In this document: piece after piece, positions 16,826 to 25,531 of the stretch
How the letters are laid out: every line of letters starts with the position of its first letter
Position numbering within the stretch: position 1 is the first letter of the stretch
NCBI GenBank assembly: GCA_900545275.1
Contig: UQYG01000006.1
Coordinates: 102,389 to 166,388 of the forward strand
Length of the DNA stretch: 64,000 nt
Origin: an uncultured Sutterella sp.
GTDB lineage: Bacteria > Pseudomonadota > Gammaproteobacteria > Burkholderiales > Burkholderiaceae_F
Reading direction: 5' to 3'
The notes under the pieces: generated by a model
Databases searched by the model: none
Seen by the model: only the letters and a program-made list of their open reading frames with translations
Told to the model about the DNA's origin: nothing
Program-made: the position numbers and the translations under genes

Positions 16826-19606
16826 ATGGATGAGATCACTGACAACGATGACGGGTTGACGCCGGAAGCGACCGAGGAGTCGCCTTCGCCCGCCAACGCC
16901 ATCGCTCGGGAACTGCTCCCCGTTTCGCTTGAGACGGAGATGAAGCGCTCCTACCTCGATTACGCCATGAGCGTGATTGTGGGTCGCGCGCTGCCCGATG
17001 TCCGCGACGGTTTGAAACCCGTGCATCGCCGCGTTCTCTACGCGATGCACGAGATCAAGAATACGCACAACAATCCGCACAAGAAGGCGGCCCGCGTCGT
17101 GGGGGAAGTGCTCGGTAAGTACCATCCGCACGGCGACTTGGCGGCCTACATGACGATCGTGCGTCTCGCGCAGAATTTCTCGATGCGCTACCCGCTCGTG
17201 GACGGTCAGGGGAACTTCGGCTCGATTGACGGCGACAATCCCGCCGCCATGCGTTACACCGAAGTCCGCCTCGAAAAGATCGCCTCGACGACGTTGGCCG
17301 ACATCAATGAGGAAACGGTCGACTTCACGCCGAACTTCGACAATTCCGAAATGGAGCCCGTGGTGCTCCCGACTCGGCTGCCGCAGCTCCTTGTGAACGG
17401 CTCTTCGGGCATTGCCGTGGGGATGGCAACGAATATTCCGCCGCACAACGTGCGCGAGACGATCGAAGCCTGCCTCTTCTGCCTGGAACACCCCGACTGC
17501 TCGGTGGACGATCTCATTCCGCTCATGCCCGCGCCCGACTTTCCGACGGGCGGGATCATCTTCGGGCTTTCTGAAGTGCATCAGGGCTACCGCACGGGGC
17601 GCGGCCGCGTCGTCATCCGCGCCCGCACGCACCTTGAGGAATGGGGAGCCCGCAAGGACCGCACCCGCATCGTCGTCGACGAGATTCCCTACATGATCAA
17701 CAAGCGTGCGCTTTACGAGCGCATGCACGAACTCGTGCGCGAAAAGAAGCTCGAGGGCATCTCCGAGATGCGCGACGAGTCGACCGAACAGATCCGCATC
17801 TGCATCGACCTCAAGCAGGGCGCCATGCCCGAGGTGGTTCTCAACAACCTCTACAAGCTCACGGCCATGCAGTCGTCCTTCGGGATGAACATGGTGGCTC
17901 TCGTAGACGGGCAGCCGATGCTTCTCAATCTGAAGGAACTCATCGAACACTTCATCGCGCACCGTCGCGAAGTGGTGACGCGCCGCACGGTCTTCCGCCT
18001 CAGGAAGGCCCGAGAAGCCGGCCACATTCTCGAAGGGCAGGCCGTGGCGTTGGCAAACCTCGACGAATTCATCCGCATCATCCGCGCTTCGAAGACGCCC
18101 GAAGAGGCGACGACGTCGCTCTACGAACGCGCCTGGCCCGCGGAATTCGCCCGCGAACTCGTCGCCCGGGCGGGAACGCTGGCCGCGCGGCGCTATCCCG
18201 ACGGCATGGAATTCGGCCGCGGTCTGCGCGACGACGGCACCTATCTCCTCACGAAGGTGCAGATCGAAAACATCCTCGCGATGAATCTGCGTCGCCTGAC
18301 GGGGCTCGAACAGGAGCGCGTGCGCAACGACTACCACGCGACGATGGACAACATCATCGACCTTCTCGACATCCTGGCTCGCCCCGAACGCGTCAACGCG
18401 ATCATCGGCGACGAGCTGAAGGAAATCAGCGAGGAGTACGGCGACGAACGCCGCTCGACGATCGACGTCCTCGGCGATCCGAACTTCAACGAGCGCGATC
18501 TGATTCCGAACCGCCGCATGGTCGTCACGCTTTCGCGCGACGGTTTCGTCAAGAGCCAGGAAGTGGCCGACTACAACGCGCAGCGCCGCGGCGGCAAGGG
18601 TCGCAAGGTGCAGGAAATGACGCACGACGACGCGGTGGAGGAACTCTTCATTGCGAATTCGCACGACATCATTCTGTGCTTCACGACGGGCGCGAAGGTC
18701 TACGCCCTCGACGTCTTCCGTTTGCCCGAAGGAAAGTCGAGCGCGCGCGGCCGTCCGATCGTCAATCTTCTTCCGCTTGAGGAAGGGGAGAAAATCAGCT
18801 TCATGCTCCCGATTCAGGAGTTCACCGACGACCTGCATGTCTTCATGGCGACGAACCAGGGTACGGTCAAGAAAGTGCTCCTCTCGAACTTCCGCGGTAG
18901 CCGTCTGAAGACGGGCCTGATCGCGACGGTCCTCAACGAGGGCGAATACCTCGTGTCGGTCGCGCTCGCGAAGGAAGAGAGCACCGTCATGCTCGTCAAC
19001 GACACGGGTATGTGCATCCGCTTTGCCGATTCCGACGTCCGTTCCATGGGGCGCGTTTCGCACGGTGTGGGCGGCATGCGCCTCCCCGAAGGCTCGGAAA
19101 TCGTGGCGATGATCGTCTCGAACGACGAGAGCCGCAACGTCCTCATCGTGACGGAAAACGGCTACGGCAAGCGCGTGCCGATTTCAGACTTCCGTCTGCA
19201 ACGGCGAAACGGCATGGGGCTGCGCGGTATCAAGCCTTCCGAACGAAACGGGCGCATCGTCTCGGCGATTGCCGTGGAGGACTCTGACGACATCATGATC
19301 CTCTCGACGGTTGGCAAGGTCATCCGCACGCGCGCTTCCGAAGTGCCCGTATACAGCCGCTTTGCCAAGGGCGTGCGTCTCCTGCGCGTCGAGGACGGTG
19401 AAAAGCTCGTCTCGCTGCGACGGGTCGAACGCACGGCCGACGAAGCCGACGAGGACGATTACGAGCGGCTCGATCTGGACGCGGCCGAACTCGAGGCCGT
19501 CCGTCACGAAGAGGCCGAGGATCCGACGCCGGAAGACCCCGTCGAAGACGATGTTCCGGAGGACGCCGCCGAAGAGGCTGTTGCCGAGGACGCGTCCAGG
19601 GACTGA
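16826..19606 (+). CDS. gyrA: DNA gyrase subunit A
   Basis: GyrA is the breakage-reunion subunit of gyrase (A2B2), which introduces negative supercoils. The 926-residue protein has the catalytic Tyr in AAMRYTE, and the GyrA box QRRGGKG near residue 585 separates it from ParC. The quinolone-determining region reads HPHGDLAAYMTIVR: Leu105 and Met109 occupy the positions of E. coli Ser83 and Asp87. The last ~55 residues form a very acidic Asp/Glu tail, so the protein is about 50 residues longer than the E. coli one. ATG 16826 starts MDEITDNDDG. Confidence 0.97.
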   Translation: MDEITDNDDGLTPEATEESPSPANAIARELLPVSLETEMKRSYLDYAMSVIVGRALPDVRDGLKPVHRRVLYAMHEIKNTHNNPHKKAARVVGEVLGKYHPHGDLAAYMTIVRLAQNFSMRYPLVDGQGNFGSIDGDNPAAMRYTEVRLEKIASTTLADINEETVDFTPNFDNSEMEPVVLPTRLPQLLVNGSSGIAVGMATNIPPHNVRETIEACLFCLEHPDCSVDDLIPLMPAPDFPTGGIIFGLSEVHQGYRTGRGRVVIRARTHLEEWGARKDRTRIVVDEIPYMINKRALYERMHELVREKKLEGISEMRDESTEQIRICIDLKQGAMPEVVLNNLYKLTAMQSSFGMNMVALVDGQPMLLNLKELIEHFIAHRREVVTRRTVFRLRKAREAGHILEGQAVALANLDEFIRIIRASKTPEEATTSLYERAWPAEFARELVARAGTLAARRYPDGMEFGRGLRDDGTYLLTKVQIENILAMNLRRLTGLEQERVRNDYHATMDNIIDLLDILARPERVNAIIGDELKEISEEYGDERRSTIDVLGDPNFNERDLIPNRRMVVTLSRDGFVKSQEVADYNAQRRGGKGRKVQEMTHDDAVEELFIANSHDIILCFTTGAKVYALDVFRLPEGKSSARGRPIVNLLPLEEGEKISFMLPIQEFTDDLHVFMATNQGTVKKVLLSNFRGSRLKTGLIATVLNEGEYLVSVALAKEESTVMLVNDTGMCIRFADSDVRSMGRVSHGVGGMRLPEGSEIVAMIVSNDESRNVLIVTENGYGKRVPISDFRLQRRNGMGLRGIKPSERNGRIVSAIAVEDSDDIMILSTVGKVIRTRASEVPVYSRFAKGVRLLRVEDGEKLVSLRRVERTADEADEDDYERLDLDAAELEAVRHEEAEDPTPEDPVEDDVPEDAAEEAVAEDASRD

Positions 19607-19630
19607 CGAACTTCTCGGAAGTCTTGGTGG

Positions 19631-19660
19631 AAACGGACACGTTCGACGTGTCCGTTTCTG
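19631..19660 (+). terminator. hairpin between gyrA and serC
   Basis: AAACGGACACG and CGTGTCCGTTT form an 11-bp perfect stem with a TTCGA loop, but only a short U-run (TTT, inside the stem) follows. It is either a weak terminator or an attenuator before serC. Confidence 0.5.
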
Positions 19661-19677
19661 CTGAGGAAAAGGAAGAA

Positions 19678-20742
19678 ATGCCGCAGATTTGGAATTTTTC
19701 CGCGGGCCCCGGAATGCTTCCCCGTCCTGTGCTCGAAGCCGTGCAGAGGGAGTTTCTCGACTACCGCGGACTTGGCGCCTCGATCGTGGAGATGTCGCAC
19801 CGCACGCACGCCGTCGAAGCGATCGTCGAATCCCTGACCGACGGTCTCCGCGGGCTCCTTGCGATTCCCGAGGATTTTGAGATCTTCTTTACGCAGGGCG
19901 GAGGCCGTACGCAGTTCGCGATGGTGCCCGCAAACCTCCTTCGGGGTAAAACGGGCGCTTATCTCGTCACGGGGCTCTGGAGTGCGGCGGCGCTCGAAGA
20001 AGCGCGCCGCATCGGCCGCGCTGAAGCGGTCGTTCGCACGGAGGGCGACGTTCCTGACGCCACGGAGTGCGACTGGCCTGATGCCGCCGCCTATGTCTAT
20101 TACTGCGACAATGAAACGGTGCACGGCGTCGAATTTTCTGCGCCTCCTATGGCGCCCGAGGGCGTCCCGCTTGTCGCCGACATGTCGAGCAACTTCCTCA
20201 CCCGCCCGATCGACTGGTCGCGCCACGGCGTCGTCTGGGCGGCGGCGCAGAAGAATTTCGCGCCCGCGGGCCTCACCGTCGTCATTGCGAGGCGTGATCT
20301 TTTGGGGGGGCTCCTTGCACACATGCCCTCGATGTTCGACTGGGCGCTCTACGCCCGCGAAAAGAGCATGCCCAACACTCCGCCCGTCTTTCAGCTCTAC
20401 ATCGCCGATCTCGTGGCGAAGTGGGTGCGCTCTGAGGGCGGCGTTGAAGAGATGCACCGCCGTGCGCTCGAACGCTCTTCGCTTCTTTACGAAGCGCTCG
20501 ACGCTCGTCCCGATCTCTACGTCACGAACGTGGCCCGACGGGCCCGCAGCCGCGTGAACGTGCCCTTTGCGCTCAGGAATCCAGACGATCTCGCCGACTT
20601 CATTGCGGCGGGCGAACGCGAGGGCTTCCGACAGTTCACGGGCCACGCGAGCGTGGGCGGACTCCGCGTGTCGCTCTACAACGCCATGCCGCTCGAAGGC
20701 CCGCGGCGCTTTGCCGAATTTTTGCGCGCCCGGCGTCCGTGA
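19678..20742 (+). CDS. serC: phosphoserine aminotransferase
   Basis: This is a PLP enzyme of serine synthesis that converts 3-phosphohydroxypyruvate and glutamate into O-phosphoserine; it can also act in pyridoxal phosphate synthesis. The 354-residue product begins with the canonical NFSAGPGMLPRPVLE. FTQGGGRTQFAMVPANLL contacts the PLP phosphate, MSSNF carries the ring-stacking region, and AAAQKNFAPAGLT holds the Schiff-base Lys. The start ATG 19678 follows AAGGAAG. A serC gene after gyrA is a common betaproteobacterial arrangement, although pheA and aroA, which usually follow, are missing here. Confidence 0.95.
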   Translation: MPQIWNFSAGPGMLPRPVLEAVQREFLDYRGLGASIVEMSHRTHAVEAIVESLTDGLRGLLAIPEDFEIFFTQGGGRTQFAMVPANLLRGKTGAYLVTGLWSAAALEEARRIGRAEAVVRTEGDVPDATECDWPDAAAYVYYCDNETVHGVEFSAPPMAPEGVPLVADMSSNFLTRPIDWSRHGVVWAAAQKNFAPAGLTVVIARRDLLGGLLAHMPSMFDWALYAREKSMPNTPPVFQLYIADLVAKWVRSEGGVEEMHRRALERSSLLYEALDARPDLYVTNVARRARSRVNVPFALRNPDDLADFIAAGEREGFRQFTGHASVGGLRVSLYNAMPLEGPRRFAEFLRARRP

Positions 20743-20792
20743 GGACATCCCGTGCGGCAACGAAACGAATCCCTTCAACAAAGGAGACAAGC

Positions 20793-21455
20793 ATGGAACA
20801 ATCCGTCCGCGTCATTACGATCGACGGTCCCGCCGCAAGCGGCAAGGGTACCGTGGCCGAACGCATCGCGCACGAACTCGGATTTCACTATCTCGACAGC
20901 GGGGCGCTTTATCGCCTCGCCACCTACCGCGCTCTGAAGCTCGGGACGCCGTTGGACGACGCCGAGGCGCTCGAACGCGTGGCGAGTGCGATGGCGCCCG
21001 TTTTTGAAAAGGGGCGCATTCTCCTCGACGGCGAAGACGTGACGCTGCGCATCCGCACCGAGGAGGTGAGCCGCGCAACAAGCCGCGTCGCCGCGGTTCC
21101 GGGGGTGCGCAAGGCGCTTTTCGACCTGCAGCGCCGTGCCGCGAAGGCCCCCGGACTCGTCGCCGACGGACGCGACATGGGGACGGTCGTCTTCCCCGAG
21201 GCCGACCTCAAGATTTTCCTGACGGCTTCGGCGCGCGTACGCGCCGAGCGACGCGCTCTGCAGCTCGAGGCTCGGGGCGAAGTTGCCGACCGCGAAGCGC
21301 TCACGCGTGACCTTGAAGAGCGTGACCGACGGGACCGCGAACGCACTGAAGCGCCGCTCAAGCCCGCAGCCGACGCGAAGCTTCTCGACACTTCGGCGCT
21401 CGGTATCGAGGAGGTCGTCAAAAAACTCCTCGATTGGTGGAATGAAGCACGATAA
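20793..21455 (+). CDS. cmk: cytidylate kinase
   Basis: Cmk phosphorylates CMP and dCMP with ATP. The 220-residue protein starts with ITIDGPAASGKGTVAERIA, which contains the P-loop. Further landmarks are the substrate-binding YLDSGALYRLATY, the lid segment DGRDMGTVVFPEADLKIFLTA and a late RDRRDRERTEAPL. ATG 20793 has AAGGAG at 20782-20787. It lies directly upstream of rpsA, the conserved cmk-rpsA pairing of Proteobacteria. Confidence 0.95.
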   Translation: MEQSVRVITIDGPAASGKGTVAERIAHELGFHYLDSGALYRLATYRALKLGTPLDDAEALERVASAMAPVFEKGRILLDGEDVTLRIRTEEVSRATSRVAAVPGVRKALFDLQRRAAKAPGLVADGRDMGTVVFPEADLKIFLTASARVRAERRALQLEARGEVADREALTRDLEERDRRDRERTEAPLKPAADAKLLDTSALGIEEVVKKLLDWWNEAR

Positions 21456-21473
21456 AGTGCAGTACAATCACAA

Positions 21474-21523
21474 ACTTCCGTGCATCGTGACTTGTCACGG
21501 ACGCGGAAGTTTTCTTTTTTCTT
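21474..21523 (+). terminator. hairpin plus U-tract between cmk and rpsA
   Basis: ACTTCCG (21474-21480) pairs with CGGAAGT (21504-21510) around an inner CGTGAC/GTCACG stem, followed by TTTCTTTTTTCTTT. It could terminate cmk transcripts or attenuate rpsA. A TACAAT at 21462-21467 may be the -10 box of an rpsA promoter, in which case the hairpin lies in the rpsA leader. Confidence 0.65.
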
Positions 21524-21574
21524 TGTCTAACTCCGCCCAAGGGATTGTCCCGCGGGTGTGTATACCAACAACTC

Positions 21575-23275
21575 ATGTCCATCAACGAAACCAATAAGCC
21601 CGCCGAATCCTTCGCCGAGCTGCTCGAAGAAAGTTTTGCCCGTCACGAAATGCGTCAGGGCGAAGTCGTCACCGCCGAAGTGATCCGCGTGGATTACAAC
21701 TTCGTCGTCGTCAACGCCGGCCTCAAGAGCGAAGCCTACGTGCCCATCGAAGAATTCAAGGATGACCGCGGTGAAGTGACCGTCCAGCCGGGCGACTTCG
21801 TTTCCGTCGCCATTGAATCCGTCGAAAACGGCTACGGCGACACCATCCTCAGCCGCGACAAGGCCAAGCGCCTCGCCGCCTGGATGAACCTCGAACAGGC
21901 TCTCGAAAGCGGTGAACTCGTCACCGGTACGGTTACGGGCAAGGTTAAGGGCGGTCTCACCGTCATGACCAACGGCATTCGTGCCTTCCTCCCGGGTTCG
22001 CTCGTCGATACGCGCCCCGTCAAGGACACGACCCCGTACGAAGGCAAGACCTTCGAATTTAAGGTCATCAAGCTCGACCGCAAGCGCAACAACGTCGTCG
22101 TTTCGCGCCGTGCCGTCGTCGAAGCCAACATGGGCGAAGAACGCGCCAAGCTGCTCGAAACGCTCAAGGAAGGCGCCATCGTCAAGGGCATCGTCAAGAA
22201 CATCACTGACTACGGTGCCTTCGTCGACCTCGGCGGCATCGACGGTCTTCTCCACATCACCGACCTCGCCTGGCGCCGCGTTCGTCACCCGAGCGAAGTC
22301 GTCACGGTCGGTCAGGAACTTGAAGCCAAGGTTCTCAAGTTCGACCAGGAAAAGAACCGCGTTTCGCTCGGTCTCAAGCAGCTCGGCGAAGATCCGTGGA
22401 TCGGCATCTCCCGCCGCTATCCGCAGGGTACCCGCCTCTTCGGCAAGGTCACGAACATCACCGACTACGGTGCTTTCGTGGAAATCGAAGCCGGCATCGA
22501 AGGCCTCGTGCACGTCTCCGAAATGGATTGGACGAACAAGAACGTCGATCCGCGCAAGGTTGTGACGCTCGGCGAAGAAGTCGAAGTCATGGTCCTCGAC
22601 ATCGACGAAGAACGTCGCCGCATCTCGCTCGGCATGAAGCAGTGCAAGGCCAATCCGTGGGAAGAATTCGCCCAGACCCACAAGAAGGGCGACAAGGTCT
22701 CCGGCCTCATCAAGTCGATCACCGACTTCGGCGTCTTCATCGGCCTGCCCGGCGGCATCGACGGTCTCGTTCACCTTTCGGACCTCTCCTGGAACGAATC
22801 CGGTGAAGAAGCCGTTCGCAAGTACAAGAAGGGCGACGAACTCGAAGCCGTCGTTCTCGCCATCGACACCGACCGTGAACGCATTTCGCTCGGCATCAAG
22901 CAGATGGGCGGCGATCCGTTCAGCAACTTCACGAGCACCCACGAAAAGGGTTCGCTGGTGAAGGGTACGGTCAAGTCCGTCGAAGCCAAGGGCGCCGTGA
23001 TCGACCTCGGCGATGACGTCGAAGGTTACCTGCGCGCTTCCGAAATTGCCGCCGAACGCGTGGAAGACGCGACGACGCGTCTCTCCGTGGGCGACGAAGT
23101 CGAAGCGCTCATCACGAACATCGACCGCAAGGCCCGCAGCATCCAGCTCTCCATCAAGGCCAAGGATGCCGCCGAAGCCCGTGACGCGCTCGATCGCCTG
23201 AACGCCGATGCCGCTGCCGCCACCGGCACGACGAACCTCGGCGCTCTCCTCAAGGCCAAGCTCGAACAGAAGTAA
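21575..23275 (+). CDS. rpsA: 30S ribosomal protein S1
   Basis: S1 is the mRNA-binding protein of the small subunit that helps load leadered mRNAs. The 566-residue product contains six S1 OB-fold repeats. The recurring KGIVKNITDYGAFVDLGGIDGLLHITD type motif is visible in repeats 3 to 5, and the first two repeats are more divergent and bind the ribosome. Codon use is very biased (GAA, CTC, ACC), as expected for high expression. ATG 21575 gives MSINETNKPAESF. S1 often represses its own translation; the long T-rich leader would be the place, though no specific element is recognised. Confidence 0.97.
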   Translation: MSINETNKPAESFAELLEESFARHEMRQGEVVTAEVIRVDYNFVVVNAGLKSEAYVPIEEFKDDRGEVTVQPGDFVSVAIESVENGYGDTILSRDKAKRLAAWMNLEQALESGELVTGTVTGKVKGGLTVMTNGIRAFLPGSLVDTRPVKDTTPYEGKTFEFKVIKLDRKRNNVVVSRRAVVEANMGEERAKLLETLKEGAIVKGIVKNITDYGAFVDLGGIDGLLHITDLAWRRVRHPSEVVTVGQELEAKVLKFDQEKNRVSLGLKQLGEDPWIGISRRYPQGTRLFGKVTNITDYGAFVEIEAGIEGLVHVSEMDWTNKNVDPRKVVTLGEEVEVMVLDIDEERRRISLGMKQCKANPWEEFAQTHKKGDKVSGLIKSITDFGVFIGLPGGIDGLVHLSDLSWNESGEEAVRKYKKGDELEAVVLAIDTDRERISLGIKQMGGDPFSNFTSTHEKGSLVKGTVKSVEAKGAVIDLGDDVEGYLRASEIAAERVEDATTRLSVGDEVEALITNIDRKARSIQLSIKAKDAAEARDALDRLNADAAAATGTTNLGALLKAKLEQK

Positions 23276-23302
23276 TTCCGTTAGCTCGGTAGGAGGCGTG
23301 CC

Positions 23303-23620
23303 ATGGCTGATACCATGACCAAGTCCGAACTGAGCGACGAGCTTTGTGAGCGCCTGCGCGCCGAATCCGGCGAGACGAAGTACCCTCTGCGTCTTTGTCT
23401 CGCCGCCACTCGAATCATCACCGACCGACTCGTCGAAGTCCTTGGACAAGGCAATCCGGTCGAGATCCGAGGATTCGGGCGTTTTGCGCATCGCTACCGT
23501 CGTGCGCGTCACACGCGCAACCCCATCGTCGGAGATTTCATCGATCTCGACGAACGCGTGACGGTTTGTTTCCGACCCGGAAAGAAACTGCGCGAACGGG
23601 TGGATGACGGTAAGGAGTGA
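23303..23620 (+). CDS. ihfB: integration host factor subunit beta
   Basis: This is a 105-residue HU/IHF-family DNA-bending protein. It has the N-terminal helices, the GFGRFAHRYRRARHTRNP arm carrying the Pro that intercalates at kinks, and VCFRPGKKLRERV at the end. Its position directly after rpsA is the conserved location of ihfB. AGGAGG at 23291-23296 supports ATG 23303; a second ATG lies four codons later. Partner IhfA is not in the window. lapA, normally next, is absent and an unrelated minus-strand module follows. Confidence 0.92.
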   Translation: MADTMTKSELSDELCERLRAESGETKYPLRLCLAATRIITDRLVEVLGQGNPVEIRGFGRFAHRYRRARHTRNPIVGDFIDLDERVTVCFRPGKKLRERVDDGKE

Positions 23621-23639
23621 GGCCCGAGCTCACGAGACT

Positions 23640-23677
23640 CCGCCGCTGAATTTCTTCGGAAGTTCGGCGGCTTTTTC
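23640..23677 (+). terminator. intrinsic terminator after ihfB
   Basis: CCGCCG and CGGCGG close a longer imperfect stem around TTCTTCGGAAG, followed by CTTTTTC. Confidence 0.7.
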
Positions 23678-23844
23678 ATGTCCGTCGCCACCGTTTCTTT
23701 GCGGGGGAGGACGGTCGGGCTACGCAGGGAGATCGGTGCGGAAGGCTTCCACGGTCTCCTTGCCGGATGTCTTCAGATCGGCGCGGGCTCGACCTTCCGA
23801 GGCCTGCGTTTCGTGCGGCGCGGATCGTGCCGACCGAAGGTATG
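23678..23844. other. intergenic, no gene seen
   Basis: About 170 bp between the ihfB terminator and the bidirectional terminator. Short open frames on both strands look like composition artefacts. No RNA motif is recognised. It marks the left boundary of the minus-strand lysine-regulated module. Confidence 0.4.
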
Positions 23845-23880
23845 AAAAAAGGGGCGGTTCCGTCGGGAACCGCCCCTTTT
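23845..23880. terminator. bidirectional intrinsic terminator
   Basis: GGGGCGGTTCC and GGAACCGCCCC form an 11-bp stem with loop GTCG, flanked by AAAAAA on the left and TTTT on the right. On the minus strand it ends the amidohydrolase transcript with a TTTTTT tail. Confidence 0.85.
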
Positions 23881-23907
23881 GCCCGCATGGGGATGCGTAG
23901 AAGAAAG

Positions 23908-25518
23908 TCAGGCGTCTGAGCGCTCGTAGACGAAGCGGCCGCCCACCATCGTGGCGTCGACCTTCGCCGTGCGAAGCGTCACTTCCGGATTCGTGAAGAT
24001 GTCCTCGGAGAGGACGACGAGGTCGGCGTAGTAGCCCGGGAAGAGACGTCCCTTGACGTTTTCTTCGAAGCTAGCGTAGGCGCTCTCGAGCGTGTAGCAG
24101 TCGACGGCGTCGTAGATGTCGATCTTTTCGCCAGGCAGCCACCCGCCCTCGGGTTCGCCGCGCAGGTTCCTGCGTGTCACGGCGCAGTAGAGGTTGTCGA
24201 GCGGCGCCATGTCTTCGATCGGGGAGTCGGTGCCGAAGCTCGTGTGAATGCCCTTCTTCACCATCGTACCGAAGGCGTAGCTCGTGGCGGTGAGTTCGGG
24301 GCCCACGCGGTCTTCGCAGATCTGCATGTCGTAGTGCAGGAAGATCGGCTGCACGAGGGCGAGGATGTCACTTCTGCGGAAGCGTTCGATCTGTTCGGCG
24401 TCCGTGATCTGGCAGTGAACGATCCCGAGGCGAAGCGGGTTCGTACCGTCGGGACAGTAGTTTTCATAGCAGTTGAGGACGTTTTCCACGGCGCCGTCGC
24501 CGATGGCGTGGATCGCGACGCTGCAGCCGAATTCGACGGCGGTCGACACGAAGGCCTCGATCTGTTCGGGCGTGAGGGTGGCGATCCCCTTGGTCGTCGG
24601 ATCATCCGCATAGGGACGGCGCAGAAGGGCCGTGCGCGCGCCGAGACTGCCGTCCACGAAAAGCTTCAGGGGGCCGAAGCGATGGAAGGGCGTGCCGCGG
24701 TTCGTCGTGTAGCCGCGTTCGAGGAAGGCGCGGTAGTCTTCCGGATTGGGAAAATTCACCTGATGGTAGACGCGCAGCGTCGGATTCATCTGGGTGCGGT
24801 TGTAGGCTTCGAGCACCGTCTCCCAGGAGCCGCCCCGCAGGTCGTTCGTCTGCACCGAGGTCACGCCCGTCTCGGCCGCGTGCGCCATGGCGATGCGAAG
24901 GAGTTTTTCCGTGTCGTCGACGTCGTGCTTGCCGAGAATGGCGCGGACCTGCGGACGGGCGTTTTCGCGGATGATCCCGTTGGGTTCTCCGTCGGGGTCG
25001 CGGTCGATGGCGCCGCCCTCGGGGGCGACCGTGTCGCGCGTGACGCCCGCAAGGCGCAGGGCCGCCGTGTTGGCCGTCAGAACGTGTCCGCAGGCGCGCT
25101 CAAAGACGAGCGGATAGTCCGTCGTGATGTCGTCAAGGTCGTGACGCGTGAGCATGCGGTGCTCGTCGGTGAAGTAGTCGTGATTCCAACCCATTCCGTG
25201 GAGCACGGATCCGGGCGTCGGACGGTGCTTCTCGATGTATTCGAGCGTGAGGCGCTTGACGTCGGCGATGCTGCGTGCGGTGTGCAGGCGTACGTCGGCG
25301 AGTGCGATCCCGGTGTTGAAGAGGTGTTGGTGCGAGTCGTTGAAGCCGGGTACTACGGTGCGGCCTCTGGCGTCCCAACGCTCGGCATCGGCGGGCGCTG
25401 CGGCCGAGACTTCCTCAAGCGTGCCGACTGCCTTTACGAGGCCTTCGTCGATCAGAATTGCATCGGCGAAGCGGTCGCGTTCGAGATAGATGTGCGCGTT
25501 GTAAATCAAAGTGGCCAT
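23908..25518 (-). CDS. YtcJ-like metal-dependent amidohydrolase
   Basis: This is a 536-residue member of the amidohydrolase-3 group (YtcJ/AepA type). Metal and catalytic motifs are VVPGFNDSHQHLFNTG near residue 60, GMGWNHDYF, KLFVDGSLGARTALL, AIHAIGDGAVENVL, LGIVHCQ and TSFGTDSPIEDM. Proteins of this group hydrolyse amide or N-acyl bonds, but natural substrates are mostly unknown. ATG 25518 has GGAGA upstream. It follows the APC permease by only 13 bp and so shares the lysine-riboswitch transcript. A lysine-containing amide or N-acyl-lysine is a possible substrate, by inference only. Confidence 0.88.
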   Translation of the reverse strand: MATLIYNAHIYLERDRFADAILIDEGLVKAVGTLEEVSAAAPADAERWDARGRTVVPGFNDSHQHLFNTGIALADVRLHTARSIADVKRLTLEYIEKHRPTPGSVLHGMGWNHDYFTDEHRMLTRHDLDDITTDYPLVFERACGHVLTANTAALRLAGVTRDTVAPEGGAIDRDPDGEPNGIIRENARPQVRAILGKHDVDDTEKLLRIAMAHAAETGVTSVQTNDLRGGSWETVLEAYNRTQMNPTLRVYHQVNFPNPEDYRAFLERGYTTNRGTPFHRFGPLKLFVDGSLGARTALLRRPYADDPTTKGIATLTPEQIEAFVSTAVEFGCSVAIHAIGDGAVENVLNCYENYCPDGTNPLRLGIVHCQITDAEQIERFRRSDILALVQPIFLHYDMQICEDRVGPELTATSYAFGTMVKKGIHTSFGTDSPIEDMAPLDNLYCAVTRRNLRGEPEGGWLPGEKIDIYDAVDCYTLESAYASFEENVKGRLFPGYYADLVVLSEDIFTNPEVTLRTAKVDATMVGGRFVYERSDA

Positions 25519-25531
25519 GACGATTCTCCGA

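Noticed and set aside
15224..19063. A 1279-codon open frame on the minus strand covering mtaD and most of antisense gyrA
   Set aside because: Only the 15224-16549 part matches a protein family. The rest is a composition-driven antisense frame of gyrA with no similarity and a low-complexity look.
16826..19606. ParC instead of GyrA, because of the unusual QRDR
   Set aside because: The GyrA box QRRGGKG, TIVRLAQ, GNFGSIDGD and the acidic tail identify GyrA.
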